Source of the DNA: CAYSYY01 sp964576115 [NCBI: uncultured Gemmatimonadota bacterium]
GTDB taxonomy: Bacteria; Blakebacterota; Blakebacteria; Blakebacterales
DNA: 64,000 nucleotides
Reading direction: 5' to 3'
Assembly (NCBI GenBank): GCA_964576115.1
Contig: CAZNUA010000001.1
Coordinates: 94,497-158,496, forward strand
Part shown: positions 8,442 to 15,639 of the stretch, piece after piece
How the letters are laid out: each line of letters starts with the position of its first letter
Position numbering within the stretch: position 1 is the first letter of the stretch
Notes under the pieces: model-generated
The model's database searches: none
What the model was told of the DNA's origin: nothing
Seen by the model: the letters and a program-made list of their open reading frames with translations, nothing else
Translations under genes and position numbers: made by a program

Positions 8442-8650
8442 AACCCGAACGGATACCGGTGCGAGCGCGAGGAGGTACGGCTGTCCGTTCAGGTATCAGG
8501 ACTCTGGTGGACCAGAGAGTGCCCACCCGTTTTGCATTCGGCTCTGCCTTGCCGACCCTGGTGTCACCGTCGTCCCGATGCTCTGTCGTTCTCAAAGAAG
8601 GCGTCGCGCGCCCCGGGATTCAGTCGCGCGTGCTGCGGGGGCGCCCGACT
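8400..8650 (-). ncRNA. Candidate structured non-coding RNA (unknown class)
   Basis: About 250 nt with no credible gene, ending in the minus-strand terminator. Several inverted repeats suggest RNA structure: CTCTGG/CCAGAG (8502-8507/8512-8517) with a tetraloop; GAACGGA/TCCGTTC (8447-8453/8484-8490), which competes with GATACC/GGTATC (8452-8457/8492-8497); and GCGCCCC/GGGGCGC (8608-8614/8638-8644). The competing pairs could be a pseudoknot or a switch. I compared it by eye with tmRNA, 6S, SRP RNA, RNase P RNA and common riboswitches and saw no signature of these. The 5' end is a guess, and no clear promoter was found. Confidence 0.35.
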
Positions 8651-8811
8651 GACATACAATAAGCTAAAGTCCCCCTCCGACCGAGAAAAGGATAAAAAGG
8701 CCCGATTTTCAATTTTTTCCCGGCCGGGATTTCAGGTGGCTCCTCGAAGGAGGGAAGAATAGAGTGGAGGAAGCCGCAAGCCCCGCTCCCCGATGAGGAG
8801 AGAGAGTCGCC

Positions 8812-10404
8812 ATGATCCGAACCAGCGCCCGTTTCCCGAGCCGCCGTTCCCACTCCCTTACCTGCGTTGCGGTCCTCGCCGCCGGCACCCTGCTGCTGGG
8901 CTGTGCCGTTCCCGGGACCGCGCTCTCCCAGACCCGCACGCGACAGACCGATCCCCCCGTCGCCGAACAGCGCCGCCACGAACCGGACGCCTCTTTCATG
9001 CGGGCCGCCCTGGGATTGCCCTTCATCGAGGAAGCACAGCTCGAGGAGATGATCTACGAACTCGCCTCGCCCGCTTTCGCCGGACGGCTGACCGGTACGG
9101 CCGGATACGATCTGGCGGCCCGCTTCGGCGTCGAGCACATGCGGGCCGCCGGCCTGCAGCCGGGAGGGCCGGAGGGGACCTGGCTGCAGCCCTTCACGGT
9201 CGAAACCAATCTGATCACCGGCCCGATGGAGCTGCGGGTCGAGCACGAGGGCTGGCGCGGCGCCCCCTACCGTTTCGGCCGCGACTACGTGGCCCGCGGT
9301 TTCACGGGCAGCGGCCGGATCGAAAGCGCTGAAGTCGTCTTCGTCGGTTACGGCCTGGTCGACAATGAGGGCGATTGGGACGACTATGCCGGGATCGATA
9401 CCCGCGGCAAAGCGGCCCTGATGTTCATGGGCGCGCCCCGCAACGGCGTCGACTGGGGCGAGCGGAGCCGGCCGCGCTACAAAGCCACCGTGGCCAAAGA
9501 GCGTGGAGCGGTGGCGATCCTGCTCATCGACGATCCCGGGGACGGGGTCCTCAGCCCGATCGTGAGTGTCTATCACGGCATGGTGGGTTCACAACAGACC
9601 GATCTGCCGCAGCTCTCGATCCGCAACCGCATTGCCGACGACCTGCTCTACGGCCTGCCGCACACGGCCGTCAATTTGCGCCGCGCGATCAACGAATCTG
9701 GCGGCTCCCATTCGATGGAGCTGAACACCCGGGTGACCATCGAGGCCCACGCGGAATACACCGCCGAGGCCCAGACCTGGAACGTGGTCGGCTGGATCGA
9801 AGGCAGCGATCCAGCGGTGCGCGACGAATGGGTGGTCGTGGGCGGTCATCTCGACCACGTCGGTCAGCAGGCCGACATGCTCTGCGCCGGAGCCCAGGAC
9901 AACGCCTCGGGTTCGGTCATGGTCCTGGGCATGGCTGCGGCCATGGCCCGGGCTCCGGTCAAACCGCGCCGCAGCGTCTGCTTCGTGCTCTTCGCCGGTG
10001 AAGAGCTCTTCCTGCTCGGTTCGGAGTACTTCGCCTCGGATCCCCCCCGTCCGATCGAGAACTGCGTCGGGATGATCAACCTCGACATGGTCGGTACCGG
10101 CCCCCGTCTGGCGATGGATGGCGGCGCCACGACACCGATCTTCCAGGAGTTCGTCGAACAGGCCGACCGGTACTACGGCGGGCTGGGGATCGCCGAGCGC
10201 GATCCGACGCAGATCAGGGCCGGGGCGAGCGATCACTCGGCTTTCGTGAACGCCGGCGTGCCGACGGTCTACTTCCACTCCAGCGGGGCCAGGGGGCGGG
10301 CTCACACCCCCGAAGACGTGCCTGAAACGATCGATTACGACGCCTTCTACCGTACCACCCGGGTCGTCTACATGACCCTGTTCCAGATGGCCGACCGACC
10401 GTAG
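8812..10404 (+). CDS. M28-family metallopeptidase lipoprotein with inserted PA domain
   Basis: A 530-aa exported zinc aminopeptidase-like protein. An N-terminal signal ends in lipobox LLLGC (Cys31), so it is probably lipid-anchored. A protease-associated insert (around VFVGYG) is followed by the M28 core. Zinc ligands and catalytic residues are visible in GGHLDH, QDNASG, FAGEE, NLDMVG and the late VYFHSSG...HTPED region. GAGGAGAGAGAG lies just upstream of the ATG. It follows a 410-bp gap and is convergent with the oxidoreductase at 10468. It probably degrades peptides at the cell surface or in the periplasm. The second M28 protein in the window (34920-36347) is a different subfamily. Confidence 0.9.
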   Translation: MIRTSARFPSRRSHSLTCVAVLAAGTLLLGCAVPGTALSQTRTRQTDPPVAEQRRHEPDASFMRAALGLPFIEEAQLEEMIYELASPAFAGRLTGTAGYDLAARFGVEHMRAAGLQPGGPEGTWLQPFTVETNLITGPMELRVEHEGWRGAPYRFGRDYVARGFTGSGRIESAEVVFVGYGLVDNEGDWDDYAGIDTRGKAALMFMGAPRNGVDWGERSRPRYKATVAKERGAVAILLIDDPGDGVLSPIVSVYHGMVGSQQTDLPQLSIRNRIADDLLYGLPHTAVNLRRAINESGGSHSMELNTRVTIEAHAEYTAEAQTWNVVGWIEGSDPAVRDEWVVVGGHLDHVGQQADMLCAGAQDNASGSVMVLGMAAAMARAPVKPRRSVCFVLFAGEELFLLGSEYFASDPPRPIENCVGMINLDMVGTGPRLAMDGGATTPIFQEFVEQADRYYGGLGIAERDPTQIRAGASDHSAFVNAGVPTVYFHSSGARGRAHTPEDVPETIDYDAFYRTTRVVYMTLFQMADRP

Positions 10405-10467
10405 AGATGCGGTCGGACGAATCGGTTCGGCGGCACTGAAGAGGACCGTTTCGACGCCTGAAGCGGT

Positions 10468-11484
10468 TCAGGGAGTCAGGATCACTTTACCCCGGTTGCG
10501 CCGATCCTGGATGTAGTGGTGGGCCGCTGCAGCCTCGGCCAGGGGAAAGGTGCGATCCACGATCGGATCGAACACGCCCTGCTGGAGCAGGGGCAGCATC
10601 TCGGCGAACTCCCCGGCCAGAAGGTCGGGCCGGTGCCAGAGGTGACCGATATGCACCCCGGCCACGCCGCGGTTCTTGATCATCATCCGGATGGGACTGA
10701 AACGTGGCGTGCGCAGGTAGTTGACGAAGGCCCGGAGCAGATTGCGTTTCTTGGCGGGCGCGCCAGAGGAGATCCCGAACAGGATGAGCCGGCCGGTATG
10801 GGCCAGAAGTTCGAAGTCGCGCTTGAGGCCGGGTCCGCCGAGAGGATTGAGGATCATCTCCACCCCCTCGCCTCCGGTCCGCTCGCGCAGCTCTTCCTCC
10901 CAGCCCTCGGTGCGGTAATCGAAAAGGTGCTCGACACCCAGCGAACGCAGGAAATCGTGCTTGCCGGCCGAGGCGGTACCGTAGATCTCGGCCCCGTGGT
11001 GGCGGGCGATCTGCACCGCCGCCGTCCCCACGCCGCCGCCGGCGTTCTGGATCAGCACCCGCTCGCCGCGATGGATGTTCCCGATATAGACCATGGTGTG
11101 CCAGGCGGTGATATAGGTGACCGGGAAAGCCGCTGCGGCCACGGCGTCGAGCCGGGCGGGCCGAGGCAGAAGAAGATCGGCGGAGGTGACGACGGTATCG
11201 GCATAGCAGCCGAAATTGCGCATGCCGATGACCTCATCCCCGGGAGCGACCGCAGTCACTCCTTCTCCCACGACATCGACCGTTCCGGCGAACTCGTAGC
11301 CGGTGACGAAGGGGGGCTTACCCGAATCGGGGTACAGCCCCATCCGGGCGGTGATATCGGCGAAGTTGACCCCGATGGCGGCCGTCCGCACCCGGACTTC
11401 GCCGGGACCGGGTACGGGATCGGGCAGCTCGAGATACTCGAGGACCTCGGGGGCTCCAAAACGGGGCACGCGAACGGTATGCAT
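10468..11484 (-). CDS. Zinc-less MDR-family quinone oxidoreductase (NADPH:quinone reductase-like)
   Basis: A 338-aa medium-chain dehydrogenase/reductase. The N-terminal GroES-like domain includes the quinone-reductase motif GVNFADITARMG. The Rossmann nucleotide-binding motif is NAGGGVGTAAVQIA at about residues 146-159. The Cys/His zinc ligands of alcohol dehydrogenases are absent, as in the quinone-reductase/enoyl-reductase branch. GGAGGAGAGAG precedes the ATG at 11484, and longer upstream reading has no homology. It is divergent from the lipoprotein at 11558, with 73 bp shared between the two starts. Substrate unknown; electrophilic carbonyls or quinones are typical. Confidence 0.88.
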   Translation of the reverse strand: MHTVRVPRFGAPEVLEYLELPDPVPGPGEVRVRTAAIGVNFADITARMGLYPDSGKPPFVTGYEFAGTVDVVGEGVTAVAPGDEVIGMRNFGCYADTVVTSADLLLPRPARLDAVAAAAFPVTYITAWHTMVYIGNIHRGERVLIQNAGGGVGTAAVQIARHHGAEIYGTASAGKHDFLRSLGVEHLFDYRTEGWEEELRERTGGEGVEMILNPLGGPGLKRDFELLAHTGRLILFGISSGAPAKKRNLLRAFVNYLRTPRFSPIRMMIKNRGVAGVHIGHLWHRPDLLAGEFAEMLPLLQQGVFDPIVDRTFPLAEAAAAHHYIQDRRNRGKVILTP

Positions 11485-11557
11485 GACTCTCTCCTCCACA
11501 TGCTGTAGTGTATCATAGTTTGCAGCTCGGACCGCTTCCTGTCTGCGGAGAAATGCA

Positions 11558-12721
11558 ATGTCCTTTCCCCGCCTCATGACCCTCGTCTGTCTGGGAGCCG
11601 GATTGCTGGCCGCCTGCGGTGCAGAGCGGGCCCCGCGCCGGGAAGAGATCGACGGGGTGGAGTACGTGCATAACCACGTCCGGCCTCTCGATGGCGATCC
11701 CCTGCCCGCTCCCGGGCCCGCCCGCGACCTGCTCGTTCTCGAAGCGGGCAGCAATGACATTCCCCCCTTCACGGCGATCAGGGACGTCCAGGCCGGTCCC
11801 CACCGCACCTGGGCCGCGCTCGATCTGCATCGCAATGAGATCGCCTGGTTCGACCCTGACGGCCTGATCACCCTGCGAATGGATCTGAGCGATCCCACCC
11901 TGGGCTTGACCAGCCCGGTCGGTCTGGCGCTGCTTCGTTCGGGGGGGCTCTGTATCGACATGGCCCTGCGCCGGGCCGTCATTTTCTCCAACGCGGGCGA
12001 GCTGGAAGGTACCGTTGACCTCGAACCGGGGATTCCGCTCGATATCGGGCTGGGCACCCGCAGCGATTTCTTCGTCCTGACGAGTCTGCGGAGCCCGGAC
12101 GGTCAGGAAGAGCTGACCCGCGTCAGGCGTTTCGACTTCTCGGGGCGCAGTCACCCGATCGCCGGCGCCGACAGTCTGCTGCTCGATCGGCGACGCACCG
12201 CCGGGATCAGAACCCCACTGCCGATCAGCCTGGCGGTGGCCGATGACGGCACCCTCTGGGCGGCGGCTCTCGACTACACCCTGCATCAGGTCCTGCCCGA
12301 CGGCCGGCACCGGGTCGTGACCCGTTCTCCCCGCGAGAACCGTGTTCCCGACTGGCTGCTGGAGGAACGACGACGGCTGATGCGCTTCCGGGTCAGCACC
12401 CAGCGCCAGAATGTTCCTATCGTGGAGCCGACCCGGATCCACGCCCTGCTCGCACTCGATGATACCGGCTGTCTGGTACAGACCACCGACTGGCACCCCG
12501 AACTGCTCGACCGCCGCTATGCCGGACGGCAATCCGTCCTTCTCCTCGACCGCTTCGACCCGGATGGTGCGTACCTGTACCGCTACGCCGTCGAACTGCC
12601 CCTGCCGCAGATGGAGATAACTCTGACCGATGCCGCCGACGGATTGATCTACGGGTACGCCGAGCCGCTGCACGGAGAGAGAGCCGTCGCGGTCTTCCGT
12701 TTCGCCCTGCCCCGGCGCTGA
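11558..12721 (+). CDS. Six-bladed beta-propeller-like lipoprotein
   Basis: A 387-aa exported protein with lipobox LLAAC (Cys20). After the anchor comes EEIDGVEYVHN, resembling the QMIDGVLHVIN start of the lipoprotein at 13988, so the two are likely paralogues. Repeating short segments such as ALDLHRNEIAWFDPDG and LAVADDGTLWAAA alternate strand and turn like NHL-type propeller blades. No catalytic motif is seen. Such lipoproteins are often duplicated in FCB-group genomes, and their ligand is unknown. GGAG lies 8 bases before the ATG. Function not assigned. Confidence 0.75.
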   Translation: MSFPRLMTLVCLGAGLLAACGAERAPRREEIDGVEYVHNHVRPLDGDPLPAPGPARDLLVLEAGSNDIPPFTAIRDVQAGPHRTWAALDLHRNEIAWFDPDGLITLRMDLSDPTLGLTSPVGLALLRSGGLCIDMALRRAVIFSNAGELEGTVDLEPGIPLDIGLGTRSDFFVLTSLRSPDGQEELTRVRRFDFSGRSHPIAGADSLLLDRRRTAGIRTPLPISLAVADDGTLWAAALDYTLHQVLPDGRHRVVTRSPRENRVPDWLLEERRRLMRFRVSTQRQNVPIVEPTRIHALLALDDTGCLVQTTDWHPELLDRRYAGRQSVLLLDRFDPDGAYLYRYAVELPLPQMEITLTDAADGLIYGYAEPLHGERAVAVFRFALPRR

Positions 12722-12740
12722 CATTTTCTGTCACCCTTCA

Positions 12741-12778
12741 CCGTCCTGTGATCCGGTACCGGACGGGACTCGAACCCG
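12741..12778 (-). other. tRNA T-arm-like sequence and inverted repeats between convergent genes
   Basis: On the minus strand, the complement of 12764-12778 reads CGGGTTCGAGTCCCG, a perfect 4-bp stem with a T-loop (TTCGAGT). No acceptor 5' strand, D-arm or anticodon arm precedes it, because yjbQ coding sequence does. Palindrome CCGGTACCGG (12753-12762) and repeat CCGTCC/GGACGG (12741-12746/12761-12766) overlap it. It may be a tRNA 3'-end remnant or a chance match. Confidence 0.3.
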
Positions 12779-12784
12779 AGCCCA

Positions 12785-13204
12785 TCATTCCCCGATGATC
12801 TTGACCAGCACCCGCTTGCGCCGCCGGCCGTCGAACTCGCCGTAATAAATCTGCTCCCAGGGGCCGAAGTCGAGTTCGCCGCCGGTCAGGGCCACGACGA
12901 CCTCGCGTCCCATGATCTGGCGTTTGAGGTGAGCATCACCATTGTCTTCACCGGTGCGGTTGTGCCGGTAGTGATCGGTCGGTTCGTGCGGAGCCAATTC
13001 CTCGAGCCAGTCATCGTAATCCTGCAGCAGACCGGGTTCGGCATCATTGATATAGACACTGGCCGTGATATGCATCGCATTCACCAGGCAGAGACCTTCC
13101 TGGATGCCGCTTTTCTGCACACATTCCTTTACATTACGGGTGATATTCAGATAGTCCCGACGGTGTGGGGTTTCGAACCAGAGATATTCGGTGAAAGATT
13201 CCAT
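12785..13204 (-). CDS. YjbQ/UPF0047 family protein
   Basis: A 139-aa protein of the YjbQ family (secondary thiamine-phosphate synthase enzyme family). Family marks include [13 protein letters not shown], then HRHN-type [18 protein letters not shown] with several conserved histidines, and the C-terminal [21 protein letters not shown]. The ATG at 13204 is chosen because AAAGGAGT lies 8 bases upstream; the longer frame to 13261 has no homology. E. coli YjbQ has weak thiamin-phosphate synthase activity, but the physiological role of the family is unsettled. It is divergent from the small gene at 13425, and a near-perfect palindrome lies between them. Confidence 0.9.
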   Translation of the reverse strand: MESFTEYLWFETPHRRDYLNITRNVKECVQKSGIQEGLCLVNAMHITASVYINDAEPGLLQDYDDWLEELAPHEPTDHYRHNRTGEDNGDAHLKRQIMGREVVVALTGGELDFGPWEQIYYGEFDGRRRKRVLVKIIGE

Positions 13205-13272
13205 TTTTGCGACTCCTTTCATGCCGAACAGAGTAGAAGCGCCACCGGATAATGACAACATATCCGGCTACG

Positions 13273-13290
13273 GGTAATATTTGTATTACC
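13273..13290. promoter_or_regulatory. Palindromic operator candidate between yjbQ and the small basic gene
   Basis: A perfect inverted repeat GGTAATA-TTTG-TATTACC lies in the AT-rich divergent region, 69 bp before the yjbQ start codon and 134 bp before the gene at 13425. The symmetry and central AT spacer suit a dimeric repressor, but no cognate regulator can be named. Confidence 0.4.
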
Positions 13291-13348
13291 AATCGTTTCC
13301 CAAATGATAATCTGTATGGAATATAAACGTATATTTTGTATTATGAAC

Positions 13349-13376
13349 TTGCTGTTCTTCATGCCGATCATATTTT
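13349..13376 (+). promoter_or_regulatory. Sigma-70-like promoter for the gene at 13425
   Basis: TTGCTG (-35, 13349-13354) and TATTTT (-10, 13371-13376) are separated by 16 bp in a locally AT-rich stretch, 48 bp before the ATG. Both hexamers match the consensus in about four of six bases. Not tested; other AT-rich hexamers nearby could serve. Confidence 0.35.
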
Positions 13377-13424
13377 AAAACCTGTCCTATACAAGAAACC
13401 CACAGTCTCTGGAGGCAGACGTCC

Positions 13425-13682
13425 ATGGCAAAGTTCGAACACATCACCGGTGGCGAAGCCGACAAGCGTTTCGCCAAGAGTCGCGTGCATAACGTCACCC
13501 GCGAGTACATGACCTACCTCGACACCCTGTCGGGTCAGGGCGGCGTCGGAGTTCTGAAGCCGGGCCGCGGGGAGAGCCTGACCACCCTGCGTAACCGGGT
13601 TCGCCGGGCCGCCGACCTGCTCGAGATCAAAATCAAGACGCAGAAAGACGGCGAGGACCTGCTGGTCAAAGTTCTGAAGTAG
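13425..13682 (+). CDS. Small basic protein of unknown function
   Basis: An 85-aa protein, rich in Lys and Arg and without a signal peptide or membrane segment, so probably cytoplasmic. I do not recognise the family. It starts MAKFEHITGGEADKRFA and has a central RNRVRRAADLLEIK stretch that could form an amphipathic basic helix, consistent with nucleic-acid binding, though nothing proves this. TGGAGG lies 8 bases before the ATG. It is a self-contained unit: its own AT-rich promoter region upstream and a perfect 10-bp terminator hairpin downstream. That layout suggests a strongly or conditionally expressed monocistronic gene. Confidence 0.75.
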   Translation: MAKFEHITGGEADKRFAKSRVHNVTREYMTYLDTLSGQGGVGVLKPGRGESLTTLRNRVRRAADLLEIKIKTQKDGEDLLVKVLK

Positions 13683-13780
13683 TTCGCCGGGCCGGGTTCT
13701 GTCCGGATCCGTCACCGGCTGTAGCCGGAAAGAACGATCGGAACAGACAACCGGCCGGGTTCGCCCGACGACAGGAGGAA

Positions 13781-13811
13781 AGGCAGCTCCAAGGAGCTGC
13801 CTTTTCTGTTT
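13781..13811 (+). terminator. Rho-independent terminator of the small basic gene
   Basis: A perfect 10-bp stem, AGGCAGCTCC (13781-13790) with GGAGCTGCCT (13793-13802), is followed by TTTTCTGTTT. It lies 98 bp after the stop codon. Apart from this hairpin, the 305-bp gap 13683-13987 holds only the leader of the lipoprotein at 13988. Confidence 0.88.
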
Positions 13812-13987
13812 GAAGCTGTCACGGTTCCCCGGACACCGCACTGTGCCCGGCGGTGCCGGGGAGTCCGGCGATATTGTCGTGAAAAAATGAGCGGCCGGGG
13901 CCGTACTGTGTTTCATAGAGAGGCCGATAAGCCCATACTGTCCGTTCATACCCGACGGCCCGTACCCGAACCGAGGTGGTACCAGAC

Positions 13988-15172
13988 ATGTCGACGCACG
14001 CGAACCACGGCCTGAGAGGCCTGACCATACTGTCCTTTCTCATCCTTCTGGTTGTCACAGCCTGTTCGGGACAGCGGGCCACCACCCAGATGATCGACGG
14101 GGTGCTGCACGTCATCAACGCCGAGGAGCCTCTGCGTCCAAACATGGAGATCGGCTTCGAGGAACTCTTCCGCATCGGCGATGACGAGAACGCCGGGGAC
14201 GAGTACATCTTCACCGGCATCGGCGGCATCGCGGTCAGCGAGAACCACGACATCTACATCCAGATCGTCCGGGAAGACATCGTCCGCGCCTTCGATAGCG
14301 AGGGGCAATTCATCCGCACCATCGGCCGGCAGGGCCAGGGGCCTGGTGAGATGTACCTGGCCCAGGGCGTCAGTTTCGGTCCCGACGGGAACATCTGGGT
14401 TCCGAGCGCCGGTTCGGTCCGCATCGTGGTCTTCACGCCCGAAGGTGAGTTCGTCAAGAACATCCCCTTCGGTCAGGTTCCCCCGATGCTCATCCAGACC
14501 ACCGCCGACGGCTTCATGGGGATCCATGTCGAACCCCGTCCCATCGGAGACGGGCAGGTCGAACTGAGCTATCTCCTGCGCCGCTTCAACGCCGACGGCG
14601 ACACCCTGAACACACTCTTCAAAGCCACTTTCCAGATGGACATACAGGACCTGCAGCTCGGCGGGTTGCAGGAGAACGTGCCGCTCTACACCCAAGACAG
14701 CGAGAGCCGTATCTGGCAGTGCCGGCCCCGCTCCGACGTCTACCAGATCACCGTCTGGAACAGCGACGGCACCACGAACATGGTGGTCGAAAAGGACGTC
14801 CCCCCGATCCCGAAATCGGAGCAGGAGATCGAAGAGGAACGCGAGACTGTCTTGAGCATCATCGAGCAGCAGTCCGGTGGCCAGCTGCCTCCCGACTTCA
14901 CGATCGACTATGAGCCCGACCCCCACCGGGCCTTCCTCGGCCTGCTCTACTACGACCCGGCCGGCTACATCTGGGCCCAGGTCAGCCAGGAGGGCACCCA
15001 CAACGGCAACGCCTTTGATATCTTCGATCTGCGCGGTCAGTTCATGCAGCGGATCTTCATCGAGGGAGTGAACAACCCGGCCTTCCTGCAGTTCGTGGGC
15101 GACCGGCTCTATCTGGTCGAGGCCGATCCAATGGAGATCCCGATCGTGATCGCCTACCGGCTCGACCGGTAA
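13988..15172 (+). CDS. Six-bladed beta-propeller (NHL-like) lipoprotein
   Basis: A 394-aa exported lipoprotein with lipobox VVTAC after a single N-terminal hydrophobic segment. The clearest propeller blade is IGRQGQGPGEMYLAQ followed by VSFGPDGNIWV, the GxGPGEF-type NHL motif of 6-bladed beta-propeller proteins. Further blades follow, with a Glu-rich insert KSEQEIEEERETVLS. The start at 13988 is preceded by GAGGTGG (13973-13979). It shares its N-terminal IDGV motif with the lipoprotein at 11558. The ligand or partner is unknown. It is convergent with csoR. Confidence 0.82.
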   Translation: MSTHANHGLRGLTILSFLILLVVTACSGQRATTQMIDGVLHVINAEEPLRPNMEIGFEELFRIGDDENAGDEYIFTGIGGIAVSENHDIYIQIVREDIVRAFDSEGQFIRTIGRQGQGPGEMYLAQGVSFGPDGNIWVPSAGSVRIVVFTPEGEFVKNIPFGQVPPMLIQTTADGFMGIHVEPRPIGDGQVELSYLLRRFNADGDTLNTLFKATFQMDIQDLQLGGLQENVPLYTQDSESRIWQCRPRSDVYQITVWNSDGTTNMVVEKDVPPIPKSEQEIEEERETVLSIIEQQSGGQLPPDFTIDYEPDPHRAFLGLLYYDPAGYIWAQVSQEGTHNGNAFDIFDLRGQFMQRIFIEGVNNPAFLQFVGDRLYLVEADPMEIPIVIAYRLDR

Positions 15173-15215
15173 CAGAACCGCATTTCAGAGCACGAATGCA
15201 GCCTGGGGAAAATGT

Positions 15216-15578
15216 TCAGCTCTTCAGGCTGCGTTCGAAGACCGATACCAGCTCGCCGATCTTCTCTGCCCGATCGGCCTCGGAGCCGCCGGTGAAGGCG
15301 GCATAGACGCAGTGGTTGACGTGCGCTTCGAGCAGGCGGGCGGCCACCTTACCAAGAGCGCCGCGCACCGCCGAGATCTGCTGGAGCACGTCGACGCAGT
15401 ACACCTCTTCCTCGACCATGCGCTGAATGCCGGCCAGCTGGCCCGAGAGGCGGGCCAGACGGCGCCGGATCTCCTCTTTGACCGCCGGCGTGTGCAGGCT
15501 GCCCGTTCCCGATTCCGAACCGGTCCCGCGGCCGGTTCCGCGGTCGGTTCCGGAGGGCTCCTTTTTCTCGACGCTCAT
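15216..15578 (-). CDS. csoR: CsoR-family copper-sensing repressor
   Basis: A 120-aa all-helical repressor. After a low-complexity Gly/Thr/Ser leader (residues 9-30) comes the CsoR core. The copper ligands are all present with classic spacing: Cys61, His86, Cys90 (25 and 4 residues apart, as in Mycobacterium tuberculosis CsoR Cys36/His61/Cys65), pointing to Cu(I) rather than formaldehyde or sulfide sensing. The start at 15578 is chosen because AGGAG lies 7 bases upstream; the ATG at 15584 would be too close. It lies 61 bp behind copA on the same strand. Its likely target is the palindrome at 17987-18010. Confidence 0.9.
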   Translation of the reverse strand: MSVEKKEPSGTDRGTGRGTGSESGTGSLHTPAVKEEIRRRLARLSGQLAGIQRMVEEEVYCVDVLQQISAVRGALGKVAARLLEAHVNHCVYAAFTGGSEADRAEKIGELVSVFERSLKS

Positions 15579-15639
15579 TCTCATTCTCCTTCAGCGAAGG
15601 GACGCAGGCCTGGTCTGTCCGGATCGTATGAAATGTGTC

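Noticed and set aside
8398-8595. Leftward 65-aa open frame in the gene-free stretch after the maturation protease gene
   Set aside because: Its end runs through the terminator hairpin and U-tract, it has no ribosome site, and the region looks like RNA structure.
8719-8728. Palindrome CCCGGCCGGG beside a T-run as a terminator
   Set aside because: The T-run precedes the palindrome on the plus strand and becomes an A-run after it on the minus strand, so it cannot act as an intrinsic terminator in either direction.
15198-15232. Inverted repeat GCAGCCTG/CAGGCTGC between the convergent lipoprotein and csoR genes as a terminator
   Set aside because: The 19-nt loop and lack of a T-run make it weak, and one arm lies inside csoR.
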